From Nocardia tenerifensis NBRC 101015 (GTDB lineage Bacteria; Actinomycetota; Actinomycetes; Mycobacteriales; Mycobacteriaceae), in assembly GCF_000308715.1 (NCBI RefSeq), contig NZ_BAGH01000192.1, positions 1 to 60,300 of the forward strand: a stretch of 60,300 nt of DNA, read 5' to 3'. This document shows positions 45,141 through 54,455 of the stretch, in pieces. The notes beneath the pieces are model-generated. The model made no database searches. It was given only the letters and a program-made list of their open reading frames with translations, and had not been told where the DNA came from. How positions within the stretch are numbered: position 1 is the stretch's first letter; every line of letters starts with the position of its first letter. The translations under genes were made by a program, and so were the position numbers.

Positions 45141-45162
45141 GAAAACCTCCAGGTGAAATGCC

Positions 45163-45202
45163 GTTAGTAAACACTAACCACACAATGCGCTAGTGTTCAC
45201 TA
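45163..45202. promoter_or_regulatory. Paired TetR-type operators
   Basis: GTTAGT-aaac-ACTAAC (45163-45178) and TAGTG-tt-CACTA (45191-45202) share TTAGTG/CACTAA half-sites, between the TetR gene and the leftward DDN transcript. Confidence 0.6.
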
Positions 45203-45229
45203 ACCTGTCAAGAGTCGAGGAGGGCCGGC

Positions 45230-45796
45230 GTGAGTACACGGGAGCGCATACTCGATGCGGCAGCGGACCTGCTCCGGAGTCGCGGGGTCGTGCATGCCAC
45301 CACCAAGGAAATCGCGCAAGCCACAGGCGTTTCGGAGCCGACCCTCTACAAGTATTTCGGCGACAAGGAACGGTTACTGCTGGCCGTCCTGCAAGAACGC
45401 GTGCCCGGCCTTTCTCGGGTCGATGTCAGCCCCGGAGCTGGAAGTGTCGAGGGCAACCTCACCGAACTCGCCGATGCGGCGCTCACGTTCTATCGGCAGT
45501 CGATACCGATGCTGGGCGCGCTCTTGGCCGATCCTCAGCGGATGGCGGCACACCGAGTGGCGATGAACCGCCACGGCGCAGGCCCGGACAAGGTGGTCAT
45601 CAGGTTCTCGGCCTACCTGAGCGCCGAACAAGCCCTTGGACGGGTCGCTGCCGCCGCCGATCCCGACGCGGTCGCCTTATTGCTGGTCGGAGCCTGTTTC
45701 CACGAGGCTTTCCTCCGCTATTACGCCCAAGGAGACGAGTCGCCGCTCGCCACTGCCGAGGCCCTTGTCCGCGCCCTCGTCCGACCGCTGCTGTGA
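45230..45796 (+). CDS. TetR/AcrR family regulator
   Basis: A 188-residue TetR protein: ATTKEIAQATGVSEPTLYKYFGDKERLLLAVLQ HTH followed by an all-helical ligand domain. GTG 45230 follows GAGGAGGG. Its own operator-like repeats lie just upstream, so autoregulation and control of the leftward genes are likely. Confidence 0.92.
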   Translation: MSTRERILDAAADLLRSRGVVHATTKEIAQATGVSEPTLYKYFGDKERLLLAVLQERVPGLSRVDVSPGAGSVEGNLTELADAALTFYRQSIPMLGALLADPQRMAAHRVAMNRHGAGPDKVVIRFSAYLSAEQALGRVAAAADPDAVALLLVGACFHEAFLRYYAQGDESPLATAEALVRALVRPLL

Positions 45797-45905
45797 GCGG
45801 GCGGTTGCCATCGGCCCCAGCCGCAAAAACCTGCACCCGCACCGAGCAACTGCTCCAACACAATCCATAATTTCCTGAATACAGAATCTGATGTACTGTC
45901 CCCGT

Positions 45906-46235
45906 ATGGACACGGTGGTGCACACCAACGCGCTCGCCCGCTTCGGCTACGCCCTCTCGGATTCGACCCGCACGCGGATTCTGCTGAGTCTGCGCGCGGC
46001 GCCGGGCTACCCCTCGGAGCTGGCCGACAAGATCGGGGTCTCGCGTCAGATCCTGTCGAATCACCTTGCCTGCCTTCGTGGTTGCGGCTTGGTGGTCGCC
46101 GTCCCCGAGGGTCGTCGCAGTCGCTACGAGCTGGCCGATCCGCGCATCGGGCGCGCTCTCGACGACTTGCTCGGCGTGATCCTGGCGGTGGACCCGGCGT
46201 GCTGCCCGGCTTCGGACCGAGACGGGTGCTGCTGA
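45906..46235 (+). CDS. cmtR: CmtR-like ArsR/SmtB metalloregulator
   Basis: A 109-residue winged-helix repressor (YPSELADKIGVSRQILSNHLACLRGCGLVVA). Cys56 and Cys60 in the recognition helix match Cys57/Cys61 of M. tuberculosis CmtR, which with Cys102 bind Cd(II)/Pb(II); here the tail offers C99, C100, C108 and C109. ATG 45906 follows TACTGT by 6 nt (leaderless). Its stop overlaps the next ATG (TGATG), so it probably derepresses its own exporter operon. Confidence 0.9.
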   Translation: MDTVVHTNALARFGYALSDSTRTRILLSLRAAPGYPSELADKIGVSRQILSNHLACLRGCGLVVAVPEGRRSRYELADPRIGRALDDLLGVILAVDPACCPASDRDGCC

Positions 46236-46924
46236 TGTCGGACCTGGGAATGCCGCTGATCGCACGCGGACCCGACATAGCGCGAAAAGCTGTGCTGGCC
46301 AAGCATATTTGCTGGTTCGTCGGCGCCACGATCACCTACAACGTCATCGAGGCCATCATCGCCCTGAGCGAGGGCGCCCGCGCCTCCTCCACCGCACTGA
46401 TCGGATTCGGCCTGGACTCGGTTATCGAGGTGTCCTCGGCGGCCGCGGTCGCCTGGCAGTTCAGCGGCCGGGACCCGGAGAAGCGGGAGAAGACCGCGCT
46501 GCTGATCATCGCGTTCTCGTTCTTCGCCCTGGCGCTCTACGTCACCGTCGACTCGATCCGGGGCCTGCTCGGCGTCGGGGAAGCCCGGCATTCCCCGATC
46601 GGAATCACGCTGGCCGCAGCGAGTTCGGCCGTCATGCCGGTGCTGTCGTGGGCCCAGCGCCGCGCCGGGCGTGAACTCGGATCCGCCTCCGCGGTGGCCG
46701 ATTCCAAGCAGACCTTGCTGTGTACCTATCTCTCGGCGGTACTGCTGGTCGGGTTGCTGCTCAACAGTCTGTTCGGCTTGTCGTGGGCCGACCCGATCGC
46801 CGCGCTGGTCATTGCCGCGATCGCGGTCAAGGAAGGGCTCAATGCGTGGAAAGGTGACACCTGCTGTCCGTCGCCGGTCCCTTTGAGCGCGGCAGGCGCC
46901 GACTGCTCTTGCTGTCACGACTGA
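46235..46924 (+). CDS. CDF-type cation efflux protein with Cys/His tail
   Basis: A 229-residue membrane protein with about five to six TM segments. TM motifs include TYNVIEAIIALSEG and a GFGLDSVIEVSSAAAV repeat (CDF-like His/Asp metal site replaced in part), then ADSKQTLLC and WADPIAALVI. The tail has DTCCPSPVPL...DCSCCHD, a likely soft-metal site. Translationally coupled to cmtR, so Cd/Pb/Zn export is inferred. Confidence 0.85.
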   Translation: MSDLGMPLIARGPDIARKAVLAKHICWFVGATITYNVIEAIIALSEGARASSTALIGFGLDSVIEVSSAAAVAWQFSGRDPEKREKTALLIIAFSFFALALYVTVDSIRGLLGVGEARHSPIGITLAAASSAVMPVLSWAQRRAGRELGSASAVADSKQTLLCTYLSAVLLVGLLLNSLFGLSWADPIAALVIAAIAVKEGLNAWKGDTCCPSPVPLSAAGADCSCCHD

Positions 46925-46964
46925 TCGGCTCGGCCGGCGCGAACTCACGCGTGGAAGACGATGC

Positions 46965-47222
46965 TCAGGCGCCCTGAAGCCGAATCTCGGTATTCAGCAG
47001 ATCCGCTTGTTCGGCCAGTTCGGTCGGGTCAGGTTCGGCGCCGATACGTTCCAGCAGTTCTTCCCGGCTGACCAGAACCAGCCCCTCGGAACCCGACGAG
47101 ATCCCGACCCGGCCGCCTTCGAGCACCAGGTTCGCCTCGGCAACGTCCGAGCCGAGCAGATCACGCAGTATGTCGACGGTAACGGCGGTGCGCGGCGCGT
47201 GTGCTTGTTCGTCGGTAGCCAT
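46965..47222 (-). CDS. Small protein of unknown function
   Basis: An 85-residue acidic protein: TAVTVDILRDLLGSDVAEANLVLEGGRVGI, then LVLVSREELLERIGAEPDPTELAEQADLLN. It resembles uncharacterised small actinobacterial proteins; function unknown. The in-frame sequence upstream of ATG 47222 overlaps the aldo-keto reductase end and is not coding-like. Confidence 0.6.
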   Translation of the reverse strand: MATDEQAHAPRTAVTVDILRDLLGSDVAEANLVLEGGRVGISSGSEGLVLVSREELLERIGAEPDPTELAEQADLLNTEIRLQGA

Positions 47223-47311
47223 GACGGCCGGTTGCCCGCGCAGACCGGTACGAAACACACCGGGCCGGGCGGTGACTGCCGAGGTCGGCGACGATGTCAG
47301 TTCGCCCCTGA

Positions 47312-48730
<1,419 letters not shown>

Positions 48731-49699
48731 CTAATCCGATAGCGGCAATTTTGCCTCGTGCGGCGACCTGTCGGGCCGCAGCCCACGCCAACTCGGGTGC
48801 CGAAGCCCTTCCGCGCTGGCCTCGCGGAACTCGACGTCCGCGACGAGTTCGGGCTCGACCCAGCGGGCCATCGTGGCGACCGGACGCGGCGGTGGGATGT
48901 CGAAAGGACTGTCGTGGCGGGCGATTTCGTTCAAACGCAACTGTAAGGCCTTGCGGTCGCGCATGGTCCATCCGGTTCCGACATTGCCGATGTGGACGAG
49001 GCGGCCCGCGTTGTCGTAGGCGCCCATCACGATGGAGCCGAAGATCCCGGAGTAGCGCCCGTTGCCCGGCAGCCAGCCCGCGACGACGACCTCGGTGGTT
49101 CGGCGCAGCGGAGTCTTGATCCAGGCGGGGGAGCGGCGGCCGGGTTGATAGGTGGAGTCCAAACGTTTGGAGACGATGCCTTCCAAACCGTGGTCGCGGG
49201 CCACGCCGAGCATGGTGTTGGCGTCCACGTTGACGTAATAGGGCGGCGTACGGGCAAGCGGCAGGTCGATTTCCAATTTGTCGAGCCGGGCGCGTCGCTC
49301 GGCATAGGGGAGCGACATCAGGGACTTTCCGCTGTCGTCGAGCAAATCGAAGACGAGGTACTGCACCGGCACCGCCCGCAATAGTTCCGCGGTCGGACGC
49401 ACCACGTGCATCCGGCGTTGTAGCCGACTGAAGGACGGCACGCCGGTCCCCGGCTCCGGCGCGACGATCTCCCCGTCGATCAGCACGTCCCGACCATCGA
49501 GCAGTCCGGCGAAAGCGGTGATCAGCTCGGGAAACGACCCGCTCAGGTCGCGATTGTTCCTACTGTAGAACCGGCACTGCCCGTTGAACTGGCGCGCGAT
49601 CGCGCGGATGCCGTCCCATTTCATCTCGATCGCCCACAGACTCGTGTCGACCGGTGGCCGCCCGGGGACGGCCAGCATCGGTGCCGGCACGGATTGCAC
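48731..49699 (-). CDS. ATP-dependent DNA ligase, LigD/LigC-like
   Basis: A 322-residue ligase: adenylation motif I EMKWDGIRA (Lys near residue 27), DGEIVAPE, FDLLDDSGKSL, EGIVSKRLDSTYQPGRRSPAWIK, then an OB fold ending in LRHPSWRGLRPDRSP, as in the LigD ligase domain. No polymerase or nuclease domain and no Ku gene nearby. GTG start at 49699. The MFS gene ends 42 bp upstream on the same strand. Confidence 0.88.
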   Translation of the reverse strand: MQSVPAPMLAVPGRPPVDTSLWAIEMKWDGIRAIARQFNGQCRFYSRNNRDLSGSFPELITAFAGLLDGRDVLIDGEIVAPEPGTGVPSFSRLQRRMHVVRPTAELLRAVPVQYLVFDLLDDSGKSLMSLPYAERRARLDKLEIDLPLARTPPYYVNVDANTMLGVARDHGLEGIVSKRLDSTYQPGRRSPAWIKTPLRRTTEVVVAGWLPGNGRYSGIFGSIVMGAYDNAGRLVHIGNVGTGWTMRDRKALQLRLNEIARHDSPFDIPPPRPVATMARWVEPELVADVEFREASAEGLRHPSWRGLRPDRSPHEAKLPLSD

Positions 49700-49741
49700 A
49701 AGATCAGCATATCGTCAGCTAACGGATTGTCCGGTACCGAG

Positions 49742-51022
49742 TCACCGATGCATCCGGGCGTGGCGAAATCTCGATCCACCCACCATCGCCGCCGAGCAGA
49801 AGACCCCGCCCACCGCGATCCACAACGTCGGGCGAAGGCCGAGCCACTGCGCGAGCGCGCCACCGATCGGCGCGCCGAGCACCACCGCGCCGCGATTCAT
49901 CGATCGCGCGGTCGCGTTCACCCGGCCCAGCAGGCGGTCCGGTGTCACCGATTGGCGATAGCTCATCTCGAGCGGACTGCTCACACCGATCGACAGCCAG
50001 AACAGGAACTGGGCCACGCACAGCATCGCGAAGCCGCTCTTTCCGTTGTGCGCCAACGGAATAAGCAGATAACCCAAGCCCGATAGCCAGCGGCACCCGA
50101 TGATCGCCGGACCGATACCACCGCGCCGCTCCACCCACCCCGCGATCGAAGACCCGGCAACAGCCCCGCCGCCACCCACAGCGAGCGTAAGCCCGTGAGC
50201 CGTCGCGTCGAAACCCACCTCGACGACGACGAAGTAGGCGTAGAGCGCGGCGACCATCGAGGTGAAGAAGAACCACACATGCGTTGAGATCACGAGCGGT
50301 GCGAGTCCGGCGTGGCCATATACCCAGCGCAAGCCGTCGCGGAACTCATTGCGGTAATTCCGGGCGGGCGTGCGGGGTCGTTCCGCTACTCGCAGTCCGG
50401 CAACGATGAAACCGGAAATCACATACGACACCGCATCGACCAGAATCGCCAACGGCGGCCCGACTATCTTGATCAACCATCCGGCGATACCCTGTCCCGC
50501 CACCTGCGCCACCGCGGCCGACTGTTCCAGCCGCACATTGGCCCGCGTGAGCACCCGTGCGGGCACCAGGCCGGGCAAGAACGACTGGTGCGCGGCGTCA
50601 TACGCCAACGACACCGCCCCGAAAATCAGTACGAGCATGATCAGCATCGGCATGGTCAGTACGTGAAAAGCGGCGGCCAACGGAATCGACGCGAGTACTC
50701 CCGCCCGAATCAGGTCGGCCGCCACCAACACCGGCTTACGTCGATACCTATCGATCCACACCCCCACGAACAACCCGAACGCCAGATACGGTGTCCACTG
50801 CGCGGCCCGCAGCACCCCCACCTCGAACGGTGAAGCGCTCAATGTCGCCACCGCCAGCAGCTGCAACGCCTGCGCGGTGATGTACGTGCCGAATATCGAT
50901 ACGCTGTCGGCCAGCCAAAACCGCACGAAGCTCGGGGTGCTCAGCAGCGGGTGCCGGTCATCGATCCTGTCCGCTTCCCCCACCAGCTCACCGTAACCAA
51001 TGGTCCTGCGTCCCAACGTCAT
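49742..51022 (-). CDS. MFS transporter, MFS_3/EntS type
   Basis: A 426-residue 12-TM facilitator: SVSIFGTYITAQALQLLAVATL, FGLFVGVWIDRYRRKPVLVAADLIRAG (motif A), AAHQSFLPGLVPARVLTRANVRLEQS, and in the second half SVTPDRLLGRVNATARSMNRGAVVLGAPIGG. Typical of macrolide or siderophore-type exporters; the substrate is unknown. ATG 51022 leads straight into a normal N-terminus. Confidence 0.9.
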   Translation of the reverse strand: MTLGRRTIGYGELVGEADRIDDRHPLLSTPSFVRFWLADSVSIFGTYITAQALQLLAVATLSASPFEVGVLRAAQWTPYLAFGLFVGVWIDRYRRKPVLVAADLIRAGVLASIPLAAAFHVLTMPMLIMLVLIFGAVSLAYDAAHQSFLPGLVPARVLTRANVRLEQSAAVAQVAGQGIAGWLIKIVGPPLAILVDAVSYVISGFIVAGLRVAERPRTPARNYRNEFRDGLRWVYGHAGLAPLVISTHVWFFFTSMVAALYAYFVVVEVGFDATAHGLTLAVGGGGAVAGSSIAGWVERRGGIGPAIIGCRWLSGLGYLLIPLAHNGKSGFAMLCVAQFLFWLSIGVSSPLEMSYRQSVTPDRLLGRVNATARSMNRGAVVLGAPIGGALAQWLGLRPTLWIAVGGVFCSAAMVGGSRFRHARMHR

Positions 51023-51101
51023 CCGTAAGTCGGATGCCGCGTACGGTTCATGCGCCGGTGCGCGACCCACGCCGGGACAAGAACTGGCCGATGCTCGTAG
51101 C

Positions 51102-51416
51102 TCACCGGTGCGAATCTTTGCTGGCCTCAATTCGAGCGCGCAATACATCACGGTGTCCGCAGCGCAGGATTCGCATCAAGCGCTCGGCTTCACCGACCGA
51201 GGCGGCGTGATCGAGCGCCCAATGAAGTTCTCTCTCGGGCTTGTTCAGGGCTCTCAGCCAGAAAAGCTCCGTGATCACTTGCGTGACAACGGGAACCAAC
51301 GCGGTGAGAACAATAACGCTCGCGCCGATGACGAGTCCGGCAGTGTGCCCTCCCGCCGCCGCCAAACCGGCGAACGGCACACTGCCGCAGATTCGCAAGT
51401 TCCCCACGTCTCTCAC
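51102..51416 (-). CDS. Small membrane protein of unknown function
   Basis: A 104-residue protein with one or two hydrophobic stretches (AGLVIGASVIVLTALVPVVTQV) and a C-terminal helix (ERELHWALDHAASVGEAERLMRIL). GTG 51416 has GGGGCG 4 nt upstream. Not a known family to me. It is divergent from the sigma-like fusion gene, 146 bp away, which makes a functional link possible. Confidence 0.45.
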   Translation of the reverse strand: MRDVGNLRICGSVPFAGLAAAGGHTAGLVIGASVIVLTALVPVVTQVITELFWLRALNKPERELHWALDHAASVGEAERLMRILRCGHRDVLRARIEASKDSHR

Positions 51417-51491
51417 CGCCCCGGCTCTCGATGGGTTTGGTCGATCATGGTCTGCCTCCTCGGGCTATCGGTCGTGGAGACTCGGGATGGC

Positions 51492-51518
51492 GGAACCCGA
51501 AATCTCCCCCAAGGTCGG
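51492..51518 (+). promoter_or_regulatory. ECF-type promoter-like boxes
   Basis: GGAACC (51492-51497), 16 bp, GTCGG (51514-51518), resembling GGAAC-N16/17-(C)GTC promoters read by ECF sigma factors. It lies 45-70 bp before the sigma-like fusion gene, so autoregulation is possible. Confidence 0.3.
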
Positions 51519-51562
51519 CCTTTTTCTTAGACAATTCTCAGGAAAGCCAAGGGGGCTCCGTC

Positions 51563-52927
51563 GTGATCGACAAGGAACGCTGGACCCGGTTGCCGGATGC
51601 CGGGCTGGTGGAGCGCGTCCGGCACCCGATCGACCGGGCCGAGAGGGAGGCGGCGCTCGACGAGATCGTCCGGCGCTATCAAAAGATCATGTCCACCGTC
51701 GGCGCGTACCACCTCAATGATCAGGACCGGGTCAAAGACGTCGTACAGACCTCTGTCGCCGTCGCCACGCGAGAACTGGTCCGCGGAGACAACCCGCGCG
51801 AACCCGACAAGCTGCGCGCGTGGCTGTGCGGAATCGTCTACAACCGCTGCCTCGAAGATCATCGCAGCCGCGTCAAGGAGGATCCGCTGCCGGTGGAAAC
51901 ACTGGCCGCCGACGACTACGAACAGGATCGGCTACGCCGCGAGGACGCGCTCCGCCCCATGTTCGACCTGGTCGCCGCGACATTCACCCGCCACCAACGC
52001 GATATCTATCAACTGAGTATCCGGAGCGAATTGCACGGGAAGGCGTTGGCGACGGCGCTGTCCACCAGCGCGAAGAAGGCCTATGACCTCGCCTACGAGA
52101 ACAAGCTTCGCGTCGAAGCGGGCTTCGGCGCGCTGCTCCTCGCCAAACACGGCCGTCCCTACTGCGCGCAACTCGCCCACATCCTCGACCGGGCCGGCTG
52201 GACCGGCAAGAACGACCAGCAGTTCACCCGCATTCTGCGCCAGCGCATCCTCCACCACATCGGCACGTGCCGCAGATGCGACAACTGCGGCACCTGCGAC
52301 GAGCGGCAAGCTCGGCTCAGGCTGCCCTACTCCACGGTGCTGATCCCGATCCTCCTCGCGCCGGAGTTGAACGAATCGCTACCGGAAATCATTCGCCGGA
52401 CGCTGGACGAAGAAGAGGAGCGCGACCGTACCGACAAGCGCGACGGTACCGCCGCCGCAGCCGGAGTCGCGTTGGTCAGCGCCGCGGCCGCACAGAAACC
52501 CGGTAAGGGCGGTGCGGTCGTTGATTGGATCTTCGACGGCCTCAAGGGCATTTTTGTGCTCATTCTCGTCGCCACCATCGGACCCAAACTCTTCCCCGAC
52601 GTCTTCCACAAACTGCACTGGCCCACCTCGTCGACCTCGCTGTCGATCTTCGTGCCCGCCGGCTACACGGTCGTCGCCACCCCGCCCGGCGTGACATGCA
52701 GTCCGGTGGCGACGACGAACTGCAACCTCCGATACCGCCAAGGCACCCGCGTAACCCTCACCGCCCAGCGCGGCGAATTCGTCACCTACCAGGGCCCGCT
52801 CTCATGGACCGGTTGCGGCACAACCACTTCCGGCAACTCCTGCACACTCGTTCCCACCGGCAACGCCAGGGTCTGCCTCGTGGAGCCCGGATACCAAGGC
52901 ATGCCATGGGATTGGTGCCGCGGATGA
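51563..52927 (+). CDS. Membrane-anchored sigma-70-like fusion (sigma, Zn motif, TM, extracellular repeat)
   Basis: A 454-residue multidomain protein. Residues 1-185 look like ECF sigma regions 2 and 4 (VKDVVQTSVAVATRELV, KLRAWLCGIVYNRCLEDHRSR, FTRHQRDIYQLSI). A zinc-type cluster HHIGTC-RRC-DNC-GTC follows at 231-245, as in zinc-binding anti-sigma domains. Then comes an acidic linker, one TM (about 326-341, KGIFVLILVATIG), and a secreted domain with paired cysteines (TCSPVATTNC, WTGCGTTTSGNSC) like bacterial surface repeat domains. GTG 51563 follows AAGGGGG. It may be a sensor that couples an outside signal to transcription; that is inference. Confidence 0.7.
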   Translation: MIDKERWTRLPDAGLVERVRHPIDRAEREAALDEIVRRYQKIMSTVGAYHLNDQDRVKDVVQTSVAVATRELVRGDNPREPDKLRAWLCGIVYNRCLEDHRSRVKEDPLPVETLAADDYEQDRLRREDALRPMFDLVAATFTRHQRDIYQLSIRSELHGKALATALSTSAKKAYDLAYENKLRVEAGFGALLLAKHGRPYCAQLAHILDRAGWTGKNDQQFTRILRQRILHHIGTCRRCDNCGTCDERQARLRLPYSTVLIPILLAPELNESLPEIIRRTLDEEEERDRTDKRDGTAAAAGVALVSAAAAQKPGKGGAVVDWIFDGLKGIFVLILVATIGPKLFPDVFHKLHWPTSSTSLSIFVPAGYTVVATPPGVTCSPVATTNCNLRYRQGTRVTLTAQRGEFVTYQGPLSWTGCGTTTSGNSCTLVPTGNARVCLVEPGYQGMPWDWCRG

Positions 52928-52933
52928 CGCGGC

Positions 52934-54139
52934 TTACAGTCCGAGTTTGGTTACCGCGTTGTCTTCCAAAGGGTTTGCGGTGCGGATGTAGCCGTGCACG
53001 GTACGCGGGTTGGACCAGCGGCCCTGGCGCATGATCTCGCGGTCGCTGGCGCCGCCGAGCGCGGCCTGGGTGGCGAAGCCTGCGCGGAGCGAGTGGCCGG
53101 AGAAAAGGTCGGGGTCCAGTCCTGCACGCGCGGCATAGCGTTTGACGAGTTCGGCGACGGCACGACCGGACATGGGCTTCGCGCTGACCGTACCGTGACG
53201 ATTTATGGTGGGGCACAGCGGCAGGTCGGGCTGCGCGGCGAGGGCCGTTCCGGTGAAGCCGTGGCAGCGGTGGATGTCCGGATCGAGGGTCGTCTCGGCG
53301 AGGTGGGCGCGCAGACCGGAAGAGCCTGCGGCAGTCTGTATTTCGAGTAGTCGAACCCAGTCGGCGAAGGCGCAGACGGGGCAGGTGCGCGGGCGTTGGC
53401 CGCGCGGCAGCGCGACCCGCTGTTCGGCGACGCCGGTCGGGTCGGTCTTGGTCGACGGCAGCCGCACCAGCAGGACCGGCTCGCCGGTGGCGTGATCGAG
53501 TCGCACCTCCACATCGGCGATGCGCAGACCCGCCAGCTCACTGCGGCGCAGCGCACCGGCGAAACCGATCAGCAAGACAAGAGCGTCGCGGCGCCGGGCG
53601 GGTTCGGTAGGCCAGCCGGGTTCGGGCAGCCCGGCCAGCAGCTGGTCGAGGGTGTGCAGCAGGACGGGGCGTTTGCGTTTCGGCTGGGTGCGGCGGGTGC
53701 GCCGGATGCCGCGCAAGGTGAGCCGAACGACGTCGGAACGGGTGGGCGAGGGCAATCCGTTTGCGGCATGCACCGCGGCGATCGCGGCGGATTTACGTTC
53801 CAGCGTAGCCGCGCTGAACGCCCACTCACCGGTCTCGCGCCGCGCGTCGGCCGCTGCGGCCAGGTAGACCGCCACGTCGAGCGGGTCGGCGGGCATCGCC
53901 TGCCGCGCCTCGGCGTGGCACCACGCCGACCACGCGATCCAGTCGGTTCGATAGGCGCGCAATGTATTCGCCGACTGCGAGGCTTCCAGATACCGGCGCA
54001 GCGACCCCGCCTGATCATCGTCGAACCGCTCTCGCACCAACCGCAGCGCCGCCGCGTCCACCAGCACACTGCGCACCCCGCGCCGCAACTCGGTCCGCAC
54101 CGACTCCGGCATCGCAACGACAGCCCCGCGCTCCTCCAC
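52934..54139 (-). CDS. Tyrosine-type site-specific recombinase
   Basis: A 401-residue integrase-family protein: an N-terminal SAM-like core-binding domain (residues 40-130), catalytic Arg in FAGALRRSELAGL, the HxxR box SGHSLRAGFATQAALGG, GRWSNP and catalytic Tyr in VHGYIR. GTG 54139 has GGGAG 7 nt upstream. It stands alone: no excisionase, no tRNA and no att-like repeats were seen nearby. It ends 6 bp from the convergent sigma-like fusion gene. Confidence 0.92.
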   Translation of the reverse strand: MEERGAVVAMPESVRTELRRGVRSVLVDAAALRLVRERFDDDQAGSLRRYLEASQSANTLRAYRTDWIAWSAWCHAEARQAMPADPLDVAVYLAAAADARRETGEWAFSAATLERKSAAIAAVHAANGLPSPTRSDVVRLTLRGIRRTRRTQPKRKRPVLLHTLDQLLAGLPEPGWPTEPARRRDALVLLIGFAGALRRSELAGLRIADVEVRLDHATGEPVLLVRLPSTKTDPTGVAEQRVALPRGQRPRTCPVCAFADWVRLLEIQTAAGSSGLRAHLAETTLDPDIHRCHGFTGTALAAQPDLPLCPTINRHGTVSAKPMSGRAVAELVKRYAARAGLDPDLFSGHSLRAGFATQAALGGASDREIMRQGRWSNPRTVHGYIRTANPLEDNAVTKLGL

Positions 54140-54455
54140 CGATCAGCTCCCTACTCCTAGACCGCCCCCATTGTGCCGCTGCCGCAGAAGATTTCGTCGC
54201 ATCGGCCACCCCGCGCGCGTCGGCAGCACTTGCCTCGACACCCACTCACCCCGCCAAACCAGCGCGCAGCCGCCGAGCCGACGGCCGAAGGAGCCCACCG
54301 CCGACGACAGGCCCGAGAAAGCCGCGGCAGTTGTAGCTCTACGCTTCAGCGCCCGATCCGCTGAAACCGGCATCCTGTCCGAACGCCGTGCGGTGAGCCT
54401 GGTCGAGGCTTGACGAGGACGGGCGGGTTCTGCCGCGATCGGTCCCGATCGTTTA
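54140..54455. other. Intergenic region with terminator hairpin
   Basis: 316 bp between the esterase stop and the recombinase start. CGATCGG-tc-CCGATCG (54436-54451) lies 5 bp after the esterase stop and is its likely terminator. The rest is the recombinase promoter region with no gene or tRNA recognised. Confidence 0.5.

Noticed and set aside
54140..54455. tRNA gene or att site beside the tyrosine recombinase.
   Set aside because: No cloverleaf, T-loop motif or repeated att core was found on either strand.
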